From: CAYSDH01 sp964429805
GTDB lineage: Bacteria > Bacteroidota > Bacteroidia > Flavobacteriales_D > JABDKJ01
Length of the DNA stretch: 64,000 nucleotides
Reading direction: 5' to 3'
Assembly: GCA_964429805.1 (NCBI GenBank)
Contig: CAYSDH010000005.1
Span: 41,036-105,035, forward strand
Shown here one piece after another: positions 1-9,240 of the stretch; position 1 is the first letter of the stretch, and the number at the start of each line of letters is the position of its first letter. The notes under the pieces are model-generated. The model made no database searches. It was not told the origin of the DNA and saw only the letters and a list, made by a program, of their open reading frames with translations. The position numbers were made by a program, and so were the translations under genes.

Positions 1-1
1 T

Positions 2-2035
2 GTTCCTGGTCAGCCTGACCGATGTATACTTGGTGGAATTAGACTTCACAAGTATTCTCAAGCTCAGTCATTCCCTCCTGCAGGTCAGTGGAGTGATTTG
101 AACCAGAACTTCTCAAATGTACCTAGTTTGAATTATGTGCACTCTGATATTCACACGTTTCACTTTGATGCCAATGGAGTATTCTACATCGGATGTGATG
201 GTGGAATCTTCAAATCAAACGACAACGGAGACACCTTCTTTTCTCAAAACTTCAACTATAGGACTACCCAGTACTACGGTATGGGGTACAACTATAAAGG
301 TCACATGATTGGAGGAACTCAGGATAATGGAACTCATGTTCTTACAGGATTTGGCATTACGCCAAACGCAGGAGAACAAGTGAGAGGTGGAGATGGATTT
401 GATTGCGAGATGTCTCAGTATGACCCTGGATTTGCCATCGCCTCTATCTACAACAACGCTATATCACGTAGTTTTGATGGAGGTTCTAGTTTCCAAGCCT
501 TCATGAATGAGTATGACACTCCTGGCCCGTTCTTCACGACTTTAGGTCTCTATGAAACTCACTTTGACGAAGAGTCTACAGACATCGTTCCGATATTCGT
601 TACAACTACTGATGAGACTGAGCAAGTTACAGGTGACACAATGAGCTATTACAACCCAATTCTTACTGGAGATAGCTTGACCTACTTGAGTGGTAACTAC
701 GGAATTGAATTCAGCACGGTAGCTGAGTATGATGTGCCGTTTTGGGATACAATGACAGTCTTTGAAAATGGTGTAGTGATTGACTTTATTGACACTACGA
801 CAGTCACACAAATGGACAGCCTTACGATTACTGTTTATGATCCAATTGACACCATGATCTGGATTGTTGTTGATAATGACAGTACTTTTTTCCACCTCGT
901 TGACTCTATCCCGATGATGGTCGATACTGTCATTACAACGGTGACTACAACTATCGATACATTCTACGTAGATGGACAGATACCAGTATTGGACAGTACA
1001 CTAGTATTGTTTTACGGAGCACCTGACTATGCGCGTAGTTTATTTGCTGCCGGTGGTTTTGGAGAGTTCTGGATGTCTCGTGATGTGACAAAATCACTTA
1101 CATCTAATGTTGAGCTTGCCAACATTTCTGGAAACGGATTTGGAGGAACGCCTACATGTTTTGAATTCTCTGAAGATGGTGACGTACTTTATGTGGGTAC
1201 GAACCCATCGAGAGTATTTAGAATTACGGGGCTCAGACAAGCTTCTACTGCGGCTGAACTAGAGTTAATAGCTGGTTCGACAATGACGCAGATATACAGT
1301 GGCTCTGGTGCTATTCGTGATCTTTCTCTAGACCCTAATGACCAGTCTAAGTTGGCTATTTGTAAGGCTGGTTATGGCACGAATGACAAGGTCTTGGTTT
1401 CAACAAGTGCGCTGACTGCACCAAACACTACAAATACTGAAGGAACGTTTGAAGGAGCATGGGGCATGCCTGCTGACCTGGAGAGAATGCCTTGCTACAG
1501 TATCTTGTTTGATAAGAACAACCCTGGTAGAATGATTGCTGGAACTGAGTATGGAACTTGGCTAAGCGATGACGAGGGTGACTCATGGACTGAGTGTAAC
1601 TTAGGTATGGGAAGAGTGCCTGTATACGACTTGCGTCAGCAAATCAAAACTGTTGATGACAATCCTAACATGCTTAATGAAGGAACGCTATATGCTGGTT
1701 CATTCGGAAGAGGATTATTCTATGATGGTGGTTATATATTGAGCGTAGATGACGTGGTAGACTCTCCGCAGAGTCCGTTGTCAGACCTTCGTATCTACCC
1801 TAACCCGATGAATATTTCTGGAAACGTCAACTTAAACCTTACTCGTGAGGCTGATGTGACAATCGAAATATTTGACATCAACGGTAAACTAGTTATGTCG
1901 AGTCACAGAGGTCAATTGAACAGAGGTGAGCAGAGCCTTCAGTTTGATGTTGACCAACTGAGAAACGGAACATACATCCTCAATGTGATTATGGATGAAT
2001 ACAACGAAACGGGACGATTCGTGATCATGAATTGA
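2..2035 (+). CDS. T9SS-secreted Asp-box (BNR-like) repeat protein, 5' partial
   Basis: The reading frame is open from the first bases of the window, so the true start lies upstream. The product is probably exported and attached or released by the type IX secretion system. Three Asp-box motifs of the form S-x-D-x-G-x-[ST]-[FW] can be read (SNDNGDTF near base 215, SFDGGSSF near 475, SDDEGDSW near 1567), which is typical of sialidase/sortilin-like beta-propellers. A Thr/Asp-rich stretch with hydrophobic beta-like strands interrupts the propeller at about 570-1010. The last ~85 residues (about 1780-2032) form a type A sorting domain: LRIYPNP, then a DINGK turn, then NGTYILNV and a short basic/hydrophobic end. 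No catalytic site is recognisable, so substrate and function are unknown. It ends at a hairpin terminator shared with the convergent lpxH. Confidence 0.85.
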   Translation, partial: VPGQPDRCILGGIRLHKYSQAQSFPPAGQWSDLNQNFSNVPSLNYVHSDIHTFHFDANGVFYIGCDGGIFKSNDNGDTFFSQNFNYRTTQYYGMGYNYKGHMIGGTQDNGTHVLTGFGITPNAGEQVRGGDGFDCEMSQYDPGFAIASIYNNAISRSFDGGSSFQAFMNEYDTPGPFFTTLGLYETHFDEESTDIVPIFVTTTDETEQVTGDTMSYYNPILTGDSLTYLSGNYGIEFSTVAEYDVPFWDTMTVFENGVVIDFIDTTTVTQMDSLTITVYDPIDTMIWIVVDNDSTFFHLVDSIPMMVDTVITTVTTTIDTFYVDGQIPVLDSTLVLFYGAPDYARSLFAAGGFGEFWMSRDVTKSLTSNVELANISGNGFGGTPTCFEFSEDGDVLYVGTNPSRVFRITGLRQASTAAELELIAGSTMTQIYSGSGAIRDLSLDPNDQSKLAICKAGYGTNDKVLVSTSALTAPNTTNTEGTFEGAWGMPADLERMPCYSILFDKNNPGRMIAGTEYGTWLSDDEGDSWTECNLGMGRVPVYDLRQQIKTVDDNPNMLNEGTLYAGSFGRGLFYDGGYILSVDDVVDSPQSPLSDLRIYPNPMNISGNVNLNLTREADVTIEIFDINGKLVMSSHRGQLNRGEQSLQFDVDQLRNGTYILNVIMDEYNETGRFVIMN

Positions 2036-2062
2036 TTCGTAGGAAAAACAAACTAAGAGAAA

Positions 2063-2090
2063 GGGCCATCAATTGATGGCCCTTTTTTTT
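2063..2090 (+). terminator. Rho-independent terminator, convergent
   Basis: A perfect GGGCCATCAA/TTGATGGCCC palindrome at 2063-2082 is followed by eight T. It closes the plus-strand T9SS gene, and its T tract runs into the stop codon of the convergent lpxH. On the minus strand the following tract is weaker (TTTCTCTT). Confidence 0.85.
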
Positions 2091-2841
2091 ATTCTTTGAA
2101 ATACTTCAATGACATTGTCTCACCATCAAACACGGCATAAGAGAAGTGATGAATCCAATCACCAAGATTGATGTAACGGCTGCCTTTGCCAAGGTCTATG
2201 TCTAAAGGTATGTGTCGATGTCCATAGACAAAAAAGTCAATCTCCTGAGTCTCTAAAACAGACTTTGAGTGTATGACTAACCATTCGTTCTCTTCGCCTT
2301 GAAATGTTTTTTCTGATTCCGGTTCAGATGCTCGACTACCACGAGAAAAATAATTGGCTAGGGAAATTCCGAAGTTTGGATGGAGTCTTGCAAAAAGCCA
2401 TTGACACAGTCTATTGCGAAATATCTTCTTGACCATCTTATAGCCTCTATCTCCTGGACCTAAACCATCGCCATGTGCTAGGTAAAAAGTCTTTCCATTA
2501 TAGTCTTTGACTATGGGCTCATAGATCATCTCCACCCCTACCTCATCAGGTATATAGTCGAAAATCCACATGTCATGGTTACCGATATGCCAATAGATGG
2601 GCAAGCCAGAATCACATAGCTCAGCGAGACGGCCGAGGAGCCTAACATGCCCTCTTGGCACGCTGTGTTTATACTCAAACCAGAAATCAAAGACATCTCC
2701 AAGAAGGTGAATCTCTGCGGCATCAGCCGACACGCTGTCTAGCCATCTGATAAACTTACGCTCGCGCGCTACACTTCCCTCTCTGTCAGGAATGCCCAGA
2801 TGAAGGTCAGAAGCAAAGTAAATCTTCTTACCGGAAATCAT
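2089..2841 (-). CDS. lpxH: UDP-2,3-diacylglucosamine diphosphatase (LpxH family)
   Basis: LpxH removes UMP from UDP-2,3-diacylglucosamine to give lipid X in lipid A synthesis at the inner membrane. The 250-residue protein shows the calcineurin-like metallophosphatase motifs in order: SDLHLG (11-16), GDVFDFW (48-54), GNHD (87-90), HGDG (123-126) and GHRH (207-210). Length fits the family. The start ATG overlaps the stop of the upstream M1 peptidase gene (ATGA), so translation is probably coupled. It is the last gene of a run that begins with lpxK, so two lipid A genes bracket it. Within the family, LpxH is preferred over a generic phosphoesterase because of the HxDFWFEY-like segment and the lpxK link. 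Confidence 0.85.
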   Translation of the reverse strand: MISGKKIYFASDLHLGIPDREGSVARERKFIRWLDSVSADAAEIHLLGDVFDFWFEYKHSVPRGHVRLLGRLAELCDSGLPIYWHIGNHDMWIFDYIPDEVGVEMIYEPIVKDYNGKTFYLAHGDGLGPGDRGYKMVKKIFRNRLCQWLFARLHPNFGISLANYFSRGSRASEPESEKTFQGEENEWLVIHSKSVLETQEIDFFVYGHRHIPLDIDLGKGSRYINLGDWIHHFSYAVFDGETMSLKYFKE

Positions 2842-5813
2842 TTGAAGGCCGCTTTGAAGATATTTTCTCTAAACTTGATTTCTTCAAGTCTAATCTGGAA
2901 CATGATACGCTGGCCATAAGAGAAGTCAGCCAGTTCATAGGCCTCAGTTATTTCTGGCGCCAAGAATAATGGGAAACTGACATCTAGATAGTCTCTGATG
3001 ACACTGATTCTGATTCCGCTTTCATATATAAACTCCGTCCTCGCCTCAGGTAAATTACCTCCTGCTACTTCATTAACTCCAGCACTAAAATAAGCTGTAA
3101 GCGGCAGCGGAACCGGCAAGTCCGCGAAGATGTTGACACTAGCGGCCCAATTTCCTGAGAAAGGCGTTGCTATAGAGAAGCCTCCCCTATTTCTGACATG
3201 CTGCTGAGACAAGAGGCCTGATGTGGTTGAACGACCAAGAAAAAGATGGTCATATCTGTAGTCACCATTTCTTTGGCCTTCTATACCAGTCTGTCCCGCT
3301 AGAGCAGGAGCAGTTGCTCCACTGAAATCACCAGTTCGCCAAAAATGCCCTGCATATAAGCGAGCGCCTATCATTTTATTTAGCCTGTTATAGACAAGCC
3401 TGTTTTCAATATCAAGCTGCACTTTTTTGAAGTCCTCATGATATTCAAACTCGGCATTCACTCCAGTTTTAAATAGGCCTTTGCTGTAATCATAGACATA
3501 ATCAACCACATGATAGGTGTTCTCGTTTCTAGAAGTCAAGCCACTTTCCGCATTCACAAAATCTTCCACCACATAATGAGCTGTGTAGCCTAACTCAAAA
3601 CGACCATTTTTAAGGCTTTTAGGAATGATAGTCAGCCTAGCCTCAGGTTTAACGGTGAGGTACGTACCCGGATTTCTATCCTTATCATATATGGAGAATC
3701 TCTTTCCTTCAACCCCTAGACTCAATCTATTGGGACTGTCTTCTGCAAACCAAATCTTCTTTCTCAAATTTCCTAAGCCGACCAGCTCCTTTTGGTTGAA
3801 GCTCCACATTGGCGTGATGGACCATTCAAAATCTTTAGCCAATGCTTCAAAATTTGTGAGGTTAACTCCAAACATCAACTTGTCATTATCATTCCAAAGG
3901 GACATAGGGTTGTAAAAAACCAAGCGGTCTGGCGAGTCTCCTGGTCGAGAGAGCCTTCTCAATCCAAAGTTTGAGGTTCTCTTTAACAGACCGTTGACCT
4001 TGTAGGTATCGTTTTTACGATTCATCTCGAGCATATCCCTGTGCGGGTCAATCATGATGCGGTCAAAGTCCGTTACACTCGCTGATGTTTCGACACTAGA
4101 AATAATTACTTGAGTGCCTAGTAGCTCATCATTTTTGTAATAACCCACTGTCAGCGGGCCTTCATAAGAGGTCTTAGACTTAACTAAGACCTTGTTGGTC
4201 TCCTGGTCGTAAGAGTCAACTTTGAAATCTATCTTCTTTCTTGTGGGTATCAGTTCTTTAAAAAACCAATCTAGATTCATGCCCGAGTGCTCTTCCAGCG
4301 CTTGCTCTAAGTCGGCTGGACTTGGATGACGATACTTCCACTTTTCATAATAATGCTTCATGGAGGAATCAAAGAGTTCTGTACCCATCACAGACCTCAA
4401 GTACTGCATCATATATGCCCCTTTGCTGTAGACCATTACTCCATAATTAGTGGGCGTGTATCTGTGGGCGCAAATATGTAATTCCTGATCCATGTGCTCA
4501 CGGGCAGTAAACAGGTACCCCAACTCATTGAGTCCTCTCGAGTCAGGAACGACCTCACTCAGCAAGCCTGAGTATTCCGTGTCTTCGCCATACTTCTCTT
4601 CAAAGTAGCGCACTTCATAAAAGGAGTTGATTCCCTCATCCATCCATGCTTCTTCCCGCTCGTTACTTCCTAAAATTCCATAAAACCAATTATGTCCGAT
4701 CTCATGAACAATGACTTTTTCGAGCTGCCTATCAGACCCTGTGCTATTGATAACAGTAATCATGGGATACTCCATGCCGCCACCAGCGCTTATGGTTCCA
4801 TCAACTACGGTAATGTGGTCATAGGGGTAATCTCCTACATGCTGAGAGTAAAACCGAGTACCCTCTTTGACATACTCCATACTCTTAGTCCACTGGTCTG
4901 TATTGTTATTAGTGAATAAGACCCAGGCATCAACGACTCTTCCAGAATGAGGTAAGACTATAGTGTCATGCAATACGTTAAATCTTCTGTCCATGAACAT
5001 GGCAAAGTCATGTATGCTGTCCTGCTTGAATGATATGTTTTTGACAAAACGGGTACCTCCCGGAAAACTATTATCGGGAAATTCTGAGATGATGGCTGTC
5101 GACTTGGCCCGCTCGGTCAAACTCATCCTTTGATTGTCAGACATTCTGCCTGTCGCGCCAACAAAAAACGAATTGTCTAGCATCATGCTGACTTCAAAAG
5201 ACCCAAACTCAGAGTAAAATTCTCCTTGAGTCAAGTAGGGCATGACATGCCACCCATCTTTATCATAGACCGCTGGTTTTGGGTACCACTGAGTTAGTTG
5301 ATAGGAGGAGCCAACATGGCCGAGTCTGGAAAATGCACCGCTAGGAATCTTTAATCTGAATGGTGTGATAATCCGCACCGAGTCATTAGGAAGTAAGGGT
5401 TCTGGCAGTGTCAAGCGCACATGCTCACCAAACTCATCCATTACAGCATGTTCAACTGGAGAGCCATTTACGTTAAAAGAGAGGCTGTCTATACCGCCCA
5501 TCTCATCAGGTGTGCAATACTGAAAATCTAAGCTGCCCATTTGTCTGAGCTGCTTGCCCATGGGTGTATTAACTTGACTGTAGGCGTTTGCCCAGACATT
5601 AAAATGTATCTCTTCTAATATGTCTGGAGAGTTGTTGGTATACCAAATCTCCATGTTGGCATGCAGTTCATGCTTTTTGTGGTCAAGAATAGTGGCAATA
5701 CTGTAGTCGACTCTTTGCTGAAAATAGTCTCCCTCATTCTCAGAAACTTGGGCCGATACACCTATGGAGGTGAAGAGCACAGTAGCCCATATAACTCGCA
5801 GAAATGCCCTCAT
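2838..5813 (-). CDS. M1 family zinc metallopeptidase with C-terminal beta-rich, barrel-like region
   Basis: The protein has 991 residues and a signal peptide (cleavage near residue 21, VSA-Q). An N-terminal beta domain is followed by an M1 catalytic domain: substrate-binding GGGMEYP (344-350, the GAMEN equivalent), zinc motif HEIGH (370-374) and the third ligand Glu393, spaced as in M1 enzymes. These residues support an active aminopeptidase-type enzyme exported to the periplasm or outer membrane. Residues from about 600 to 991 have no M1 counterpart. They alternate polar and hydrophobic residues with many aromatics, as in outer-membrane beta-barrels, so the peptidase may be membrane-anchored by its C-terminus; this is inference. 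Three bases separate it from the upstream TlpA-like gene, and its stop overlaps the lpxH start. Confidence 0.85.
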   Translation of the reverse strand: MRAFLRVIWATVLFTSIGVSAQVSENEGDYFQQRVDYSIATILDHKKHELHANMEIWYTNNSPDILEEIHFNVWANAYSQVNTPMGKQLRQMGSLDFQYCTPDEMGGIDSLSFNVNGSPVEHAVMDEFGEHVRLTLPEPLLPNDSVRIITPFRLKIPSGAFSRLGHVGSSYQLTQWYPKPAVYDKDGWHVMPYLTQGEFYSEFGSFEVSMMLDNSFFVGATGRMSDNQRMSLTERAKSTAIISEFPDNSFPGGTRFVKNISFKQDSIHDFAMFMDRRFNVLHDTIVLPHSGRVVDAWVLFTNNNTDQWTKSMEYVKEGTRFYSQHVGDYPYDHITVVDGTISAGGGMEYPMITVINSTGSDRQLEKVIVHEIGHNWFYGILGSNEREEAWMDEGINSFYEVRYFEEKYGEDTEYSGLLSEVVPDSRGLNELGYLFTAREHMDQELHICAHRYTPTNYGVMVYSKGAYMMQYLRSVMGTELFDSSMKHYYEKWKYRHPSPADLEQALEEHSGMNLDWFFKELIPTRKKIDFKVDSYDQETNKVLVKSKTSYEGPLTVGYYKNDELLGTQVIISSVETSASVTDFDRIMIDPHRDMLEMNRKNDTYKVNGLLKRTSNFGLRRLSRPGDSPDRLVFYNPMSLWNDNDKLMFGVNLTNFEALAKDFEWSITPMWSFNQKELVGLGNLRKKIWFAEDSPNRLSLGVEGKRFSIYDKDRNPGTYLTVKPEARLTIIPKSLKNGRFELGYTAHYVVEDFVNAESGLTSRNENTYHVVDYVYDYSKGLFKTGVNAEFEYHEDFKKVQLDIENRLVYNRLNKMIGARLYAGHFWRTGDFSGATAPALAGQTGIEGQRNGDYRYDHLFLGRSTTSGLLSQQHVRNRGGFSIATPFSGNWAASVNIFADLPVPLPLTAYFSAGVNEVAGGNLPEARTEFIYESGIRISVIRDYLDVSFPLFLAPEITEAYELADFSYGQRIMFQIRLEEIKFRENIFKAAFK

Positions 5814-5816
5814 ATA

Positions 5817-6968
5817 TTAATAGCCAAAAATCTCTTTCATCTTGTTTTCAAGAGACAGACCTCGAAGTTTAGTCCCGATAACGTTTCCTTCAGGATCTAA
5901 TAGAGCCGTGTACGGAATACTACGAACACCATAAATCTGGGCGGCAACAGAATTCCACTTCTTTAAATCACTGACGTGGAGCCACTCTAGGCCATCTTGT
6001 TCGATGGCTTGCTTCCATCTGTTTTTATCATTGTCAAGCGAGACTCCGTAGATCTCAAAATTCTCTTTTTTATACTTGGAGTACATCTTCTTGACATTTG
6101 GATTTTCTCTACGACAAGGTCCACACCAAGAAGCCCAGAAGTCAATTAAGACATACTTACCCTTCAGCGAACTCAGCGGCACTGACTGCCCGTTTAAGTC
6201 ATTTAGATTTAGTTCTGGCGCTTTGCTACCTATAGCTACTTTTTCTGGCGGTGCCGTAGCAGAATTTCCAGTTTTTGTCTTCGCAATTTGATTGTTGAGT
6301 GATATCAAATATGGGCTACCTGGCAGGACAGTCTTTAGGTCATTAGCAATCTTTTCCATGACAGCGACATTATTACGCGGAGTCAAAGCCGACACGAGAC
6401 TCAGTGCAGCTGGTGACGTAGAGTTAGCGAGCGCTAGGTCAGCCATCTCTTTTTCAAAGTCTTTTTGCTCTCTGAGTACTTGGTTGTTTAAGCCCTGTCT
6501 GATAGTCTGATCCATGTCAGACCCCATGCTTCGCACTAAACCATTAAGCGAGTCCATGCGCGTTTTGAAGGCTTCTGATTTTTTAAAAAACTGAATCATC
6601 AATTCCGAATCTTTCGAACCGCTCACTGAAGTTGTTTTGGCTACTTGGTTAGCGTCAGCTTTAACCACTATGTTTTGCTGCGTGCTGTCCATCACTAAGA
6701 GCACTAATTCGCGCGTGCCTTCTATTTGCAGTTTGTAAAAATCCATTGGCATATTATCTACCGCAATAGAAAATGAACCGTCTGCGCTGATGGCCGTAGT
6801 GTCAAATCTTGACTTATTATCAAAAGTGGAGAAGATTAGGTTCTTTCCCCCACCATTTTCAAACGTACCTGTAATGGTCGTTGTCGTGATGTCGGAACCT
6901 TGCTTGTTGCATGCAAAAAACAAGAGTGCACATGAGGCTAAAATGAATAGTTTACTTCGTTGTATCAT
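5817..6968 (-). CDS. TlpA-like thiol-disulfide oxidoreductase lipoprotein
   Basis: The 383-residue protein starts at an ATG that gives a clean lipoprotein signal (LLFFAC, Cys20); a TTG 12 bases upstream, overlapping the gatB stop, is possible but less likely. After the signal comes a beta-rich region like DUF4369 (about 25-110), then a helical middle (120-230). The C-terminal thioredoxin fold (about 245-383) carries WCGPC (281-285) and the cis-Pro segment RSIPYT. Such proteins reduce or resolve disulfides on exported proteins, using a membrane electron donor. The specific partner is unknown; the neighbouring exported M1 peptidase is a possible client only by position. Confidence 0.85.
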   Translation of the reverse strand: MIQRSKLFILASCALLFFACNKQGSDITTTTITGTFENGGGKNLIFSTFDNKSRFDTTAISADGSFSIAVDNMPMDFYKLQIEGTRELVLLVMDSTQQNIVVKADANQVAKTTSVSGSKDSELMIQFFKKSEAFKTRMDSLNGLVRSMGSDMDQTIRQGLNNQVLREQKDFEKEMADLALANSTSPAALSLVSALTPRNNVAVMEKIANDLKTVLPGSPYLISLNNQIAKTKTGNSATAPPEKVAIGSKAPELNLNDLNGQSVPLSSLKGKYVLIDFWASWCGPCRRENPNVKKMYSKYKKENFEIYGVSLDNDKNRWKQAIEQDGLEWLHVSDLKKWNSVAAQIYGVRSIPYTALLDPEGNVIGTKLRGLSLENKMKEIFGY

Positions 6969-6976
6969 ATCTTTTA

Positions 6977-8431
6977 TCAATTATCAAGAATTTCTTTGAG
7001 TATGGCACTTGCGGCCTTTGGGTCTGCCTTGCGCTCAGATAACTTCATTACCTCTCCCATAAATAGGCCAATGAGTCCTTTGTTACCCGCTTTGTATGCT
7101 TCTACTTTATTCGGATACTTGGCCAAGGCTGCTTCGACAAATTGTTTCAGACTTCCTTCATCCGAATCTTGAATCAAGTCTAACTCTTCGGCAATGGTCA
7201 ATGGGCTCTTGTCTGGCGACTCAATCAATGCAGGGAAAATACTTTGAGAAGCGACCGTGTGACTCACTTTTCCTTCGTCAATCAAGTCTATCAGTTCTAC
7301 CAGCTTGGCGCTAGACACAGGGAAATCACTTATTCCGAGTGCAGTCTTATTCATCCATGAGCGAATGTCTCCTGTCACCCAGTTTGAGACAGCTTTATAT
7401 TTATTAGACAAGCCCGCTACTTCTTCAAAAAACAAGGCCACTTCTTTTTCTTCTGTGAGCACACCCGCGTCATAGGCACTTAGTCCATAATCTTGGGTGT
7501 ACTTTCTCATGAGCTCTCGCGGCAGTGGCGGCAACTCTGATTCAATCTTATCTATCTCCTCTTGAGAGACATGAAGCGGCTGAATGTCTGGCTCTGGAAA
7601 ATACCTATAGTCATGTGCTTCTTCTTTACTCCTCAGCACAAATGTTCTGTCATTGACAGCATCATAGCTGCGCGTTTCCATGTGGATAGTTCCACCGCTC
7701 TCTATGGCGTCAACCTGTCTTTTGAACTCATACTCTATGGCTCGCTGCACATTTCTAAACGAGTTCATGTTTTTTGTCTCTGTACGCTCGCCAAATTCTG
7801 GGGCGCCAAACAATCGCACAGACACATTCGCGTCACAACGCATACTACCCTCTTCCATGTTTCCGTCACAGATGTCTAAATATCTGATTAGTCGTCTTAC
7901 TTCATTCAAGTATGCGTAAGCCTCTTCGGCTGATCGAAATTCTGGCTCAGACACAATTTCAAGCAGAGGAACCCCGGCTCTATTGAGATCTACTAGCGAA
8001 TTAAACGGGTCTTGGTCGTGTGTGCTTTTTCCTGCATCCTCTTCCATGTGGATACGGGTTAGACCAATCTTACCTTCCGTTCCGTCTTTGAGTGTCATGG
8101 AAATGGCACCGCCTGTGCAGATTGGCGTCTTGTCCTGAGTAATCTGATACCCTTTCGGCAAGTCAGCATAGAAATAGTTCTTTCTAGCAAATCGCTGATC
8201 TCTAGCTATGTCACATCCACAGGCTATACCGAGTCTAATGGCATATTCTACCGACCTCATGTTGAGCACCGGAAGTGTACCTGGGTGACCCAAAGAGATG
8301 GGGCTTATCAATGAATTAGGAGAAGCTCCAAACTCATTGAGGTCAGCGCAGTATGCCTTTGAATCAGTCTTGAGCTGAAGGTGCACTTCGAGCCCACAAA
8401 CTAATTCATACTTGTCGTAGATAGAACTCAT
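6977..8431 (-). CDS. gatB: Aspartyl/glutamyl-tRNA(Asn/Gln) amidotransferase subunit B
   Basis: GatB is the kinase/transamidation subunit of GatCAB, which converts Glu-tRNA(Gln) and/or Asp-tRNA(Asn) to the amide form. The 484 residues include the diagnostic GLEVHLQL (13-20) and RKNYFYADLPKGYQIT (83-98) near the active site, and the helical GatB/YqeY tRNA-binding tail from about residue 335. Length is normal for the family. gatA and gatC are not in this window, so the complex is encoded at scattered sites. The start overlaps the punA stop as ATGA. Confidence 0.97.
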   Translation of the reverse strand: MSSIYDKYELVCGLEVHLQLKTDSKAYCADLNEFGASPNSLISPISLGHPGTLPVLNMRSVEYAIRLGIACGCDIARDQRFARKNYFYADLPKGYQITQDKTPICTGGAISMTLKDGTEGKIGLTRIHMEEDAGKSTHDQDPFNSLVDLNRAGVPLLEIVSEPEFRSAEEAYAYLNEVRRLIRYLDICDGNMEEGSMRCDANVSVRLFGAPEFGERTETKNMNSFRNVQRAIEYEFKRQVDAIESGGTIHMETRSYDAVNDRTFVLRSKEEAHDYRYFPEPDIQPLHVSQEEIDKIESELPPLPRELMRKYTQDYGLSAYDAGVLTEEKEVALFFEEVAGLSNKYKAVSNWVTGDIRSWMNKTALGISDFPVSSAKLVELIDLIDEGKVSHTVASQSIFPALIESPDKSPLTIAEELDLIQDSDEGSLKQFVEAALAKYPNKVEAYKAGNKGLIGLFMGEVMKLSERKADPKAASAILKEILDN

Positions 8432-9240
8432 ATACTCGAGATCAACTCTTTCATTATCGTTGTCATTTTAGGCTCAGCCTTTGCTGCTACAGCAACTACG
8501 TCTTCTGCTGTCACCTCTACTATTTTTCCTTCTACACCTAGATCGGTAATAATAGAAATAGCAAAACACGGTATATCCATGTGTCTGGCCACAATGACTT
8601 CGGGCACAGTTGACATGCCTACTGCGTCAGACCCAATTTTATAGACGTACCTGTACTCGGCTGGTGTCTCTAGTGTTGGCCCGGTCAGTCCTGCATAGCA
8701 GCCCTTCTGAACTTTAATGTTGTTTTTGGCTGCAATCTCTTGTGCCTTCGCGATCAAAATATGATCATAAGGCTTACTCATGTCTGGAAATCGTGGGCCG
8801 AGCTCTGCGATGTTAGGCCCTCTCAACGGGTGCTCTGGAAACAGGTTAATGTGGTCATCCAAAATCATGAGATCTCCTATCTCATAATCTGGATTTACAC
8901 CTCCACTAGCATTTGACACAAAGAGGTTCTTGATGCCCAAAAACTTCATGACTCTCACAGGAAAAGTCACTTGCTTCATATCATAGCCTTCATAAAAATG
9001 AAAACGCCCTTGCATCGCCACTACTGGCTTATTGCCAAGTTTTCCTATGATCAATTTTCCTTTGTGGCCTTCAACCGTTGACAATGGGAAATTTGGAATC
9101 TCTTCATAAGGAAACACATGTTCTGCTTCAATCTCAGTTCCTAGACCACCAAGTCCAGTTCCAAGAATGATTCCTACTTGCGGAAGTACTTCTGTACGCT
9201 CCTTTATCCAATTTACAGTTTCGTTTATCTTATCTAACAT
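8428..9240 (-). CDS. punA: Purine nucleoside phosphorylase (trimeric, PNP/MTAP family)
   Basis: It catalyses phosphorolysis of purine (deoxy)ribonucleosides to the free base and (deoxy)ribose-1-phosphate in purine salvage. The 270-residue protein shows ILGTGLG (25-31) and GRFHFYEG (78-85) for phosphate and ribose binding, NASGG (110-114), and GPTLETPAEY (187-196), whose Glu contacts the base. At the second base-contact site the sequence reads ISIITDLG, so Asp233 stands where human PNP has Asn243; this may widen the base preference toward 6-aminopurines. The gene overlaps the end of lpxK by 11 bases and gatB by 4. Confidence 0.92.
   Translation of the reverse strand: MLDKINETVNWIKERTEVLPQVGIILGTGLGGLGTEIEAEHVFPYEEIPNFPLSTVEGHKGKLIIGKLGNKPVVAMQGRFHFYEGYDMKQVTFPVRVMKFLGIKNLFVSNASGGVNPDYEIGDLMILDDHINLFPEHPLRGPNIAELGPRFPDMSKPYDHILIAKAQEIAAKNNIKVQKGCYAGLTGPTLETPAEYRYVYKIGSDAVGMSTVPEVIVARHMDIPCFAISIITDLGVEGKIVEVTAEDVVAVAAKAEPKMTTIMKELISSI

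Noticed and set aside
542..895. Minus-strand 117-codon open frame inside the first T9SS gene
   Set aside because: It lies wholly antisense to a well-supported coding frame and shows no domain, start context or conserved composition.
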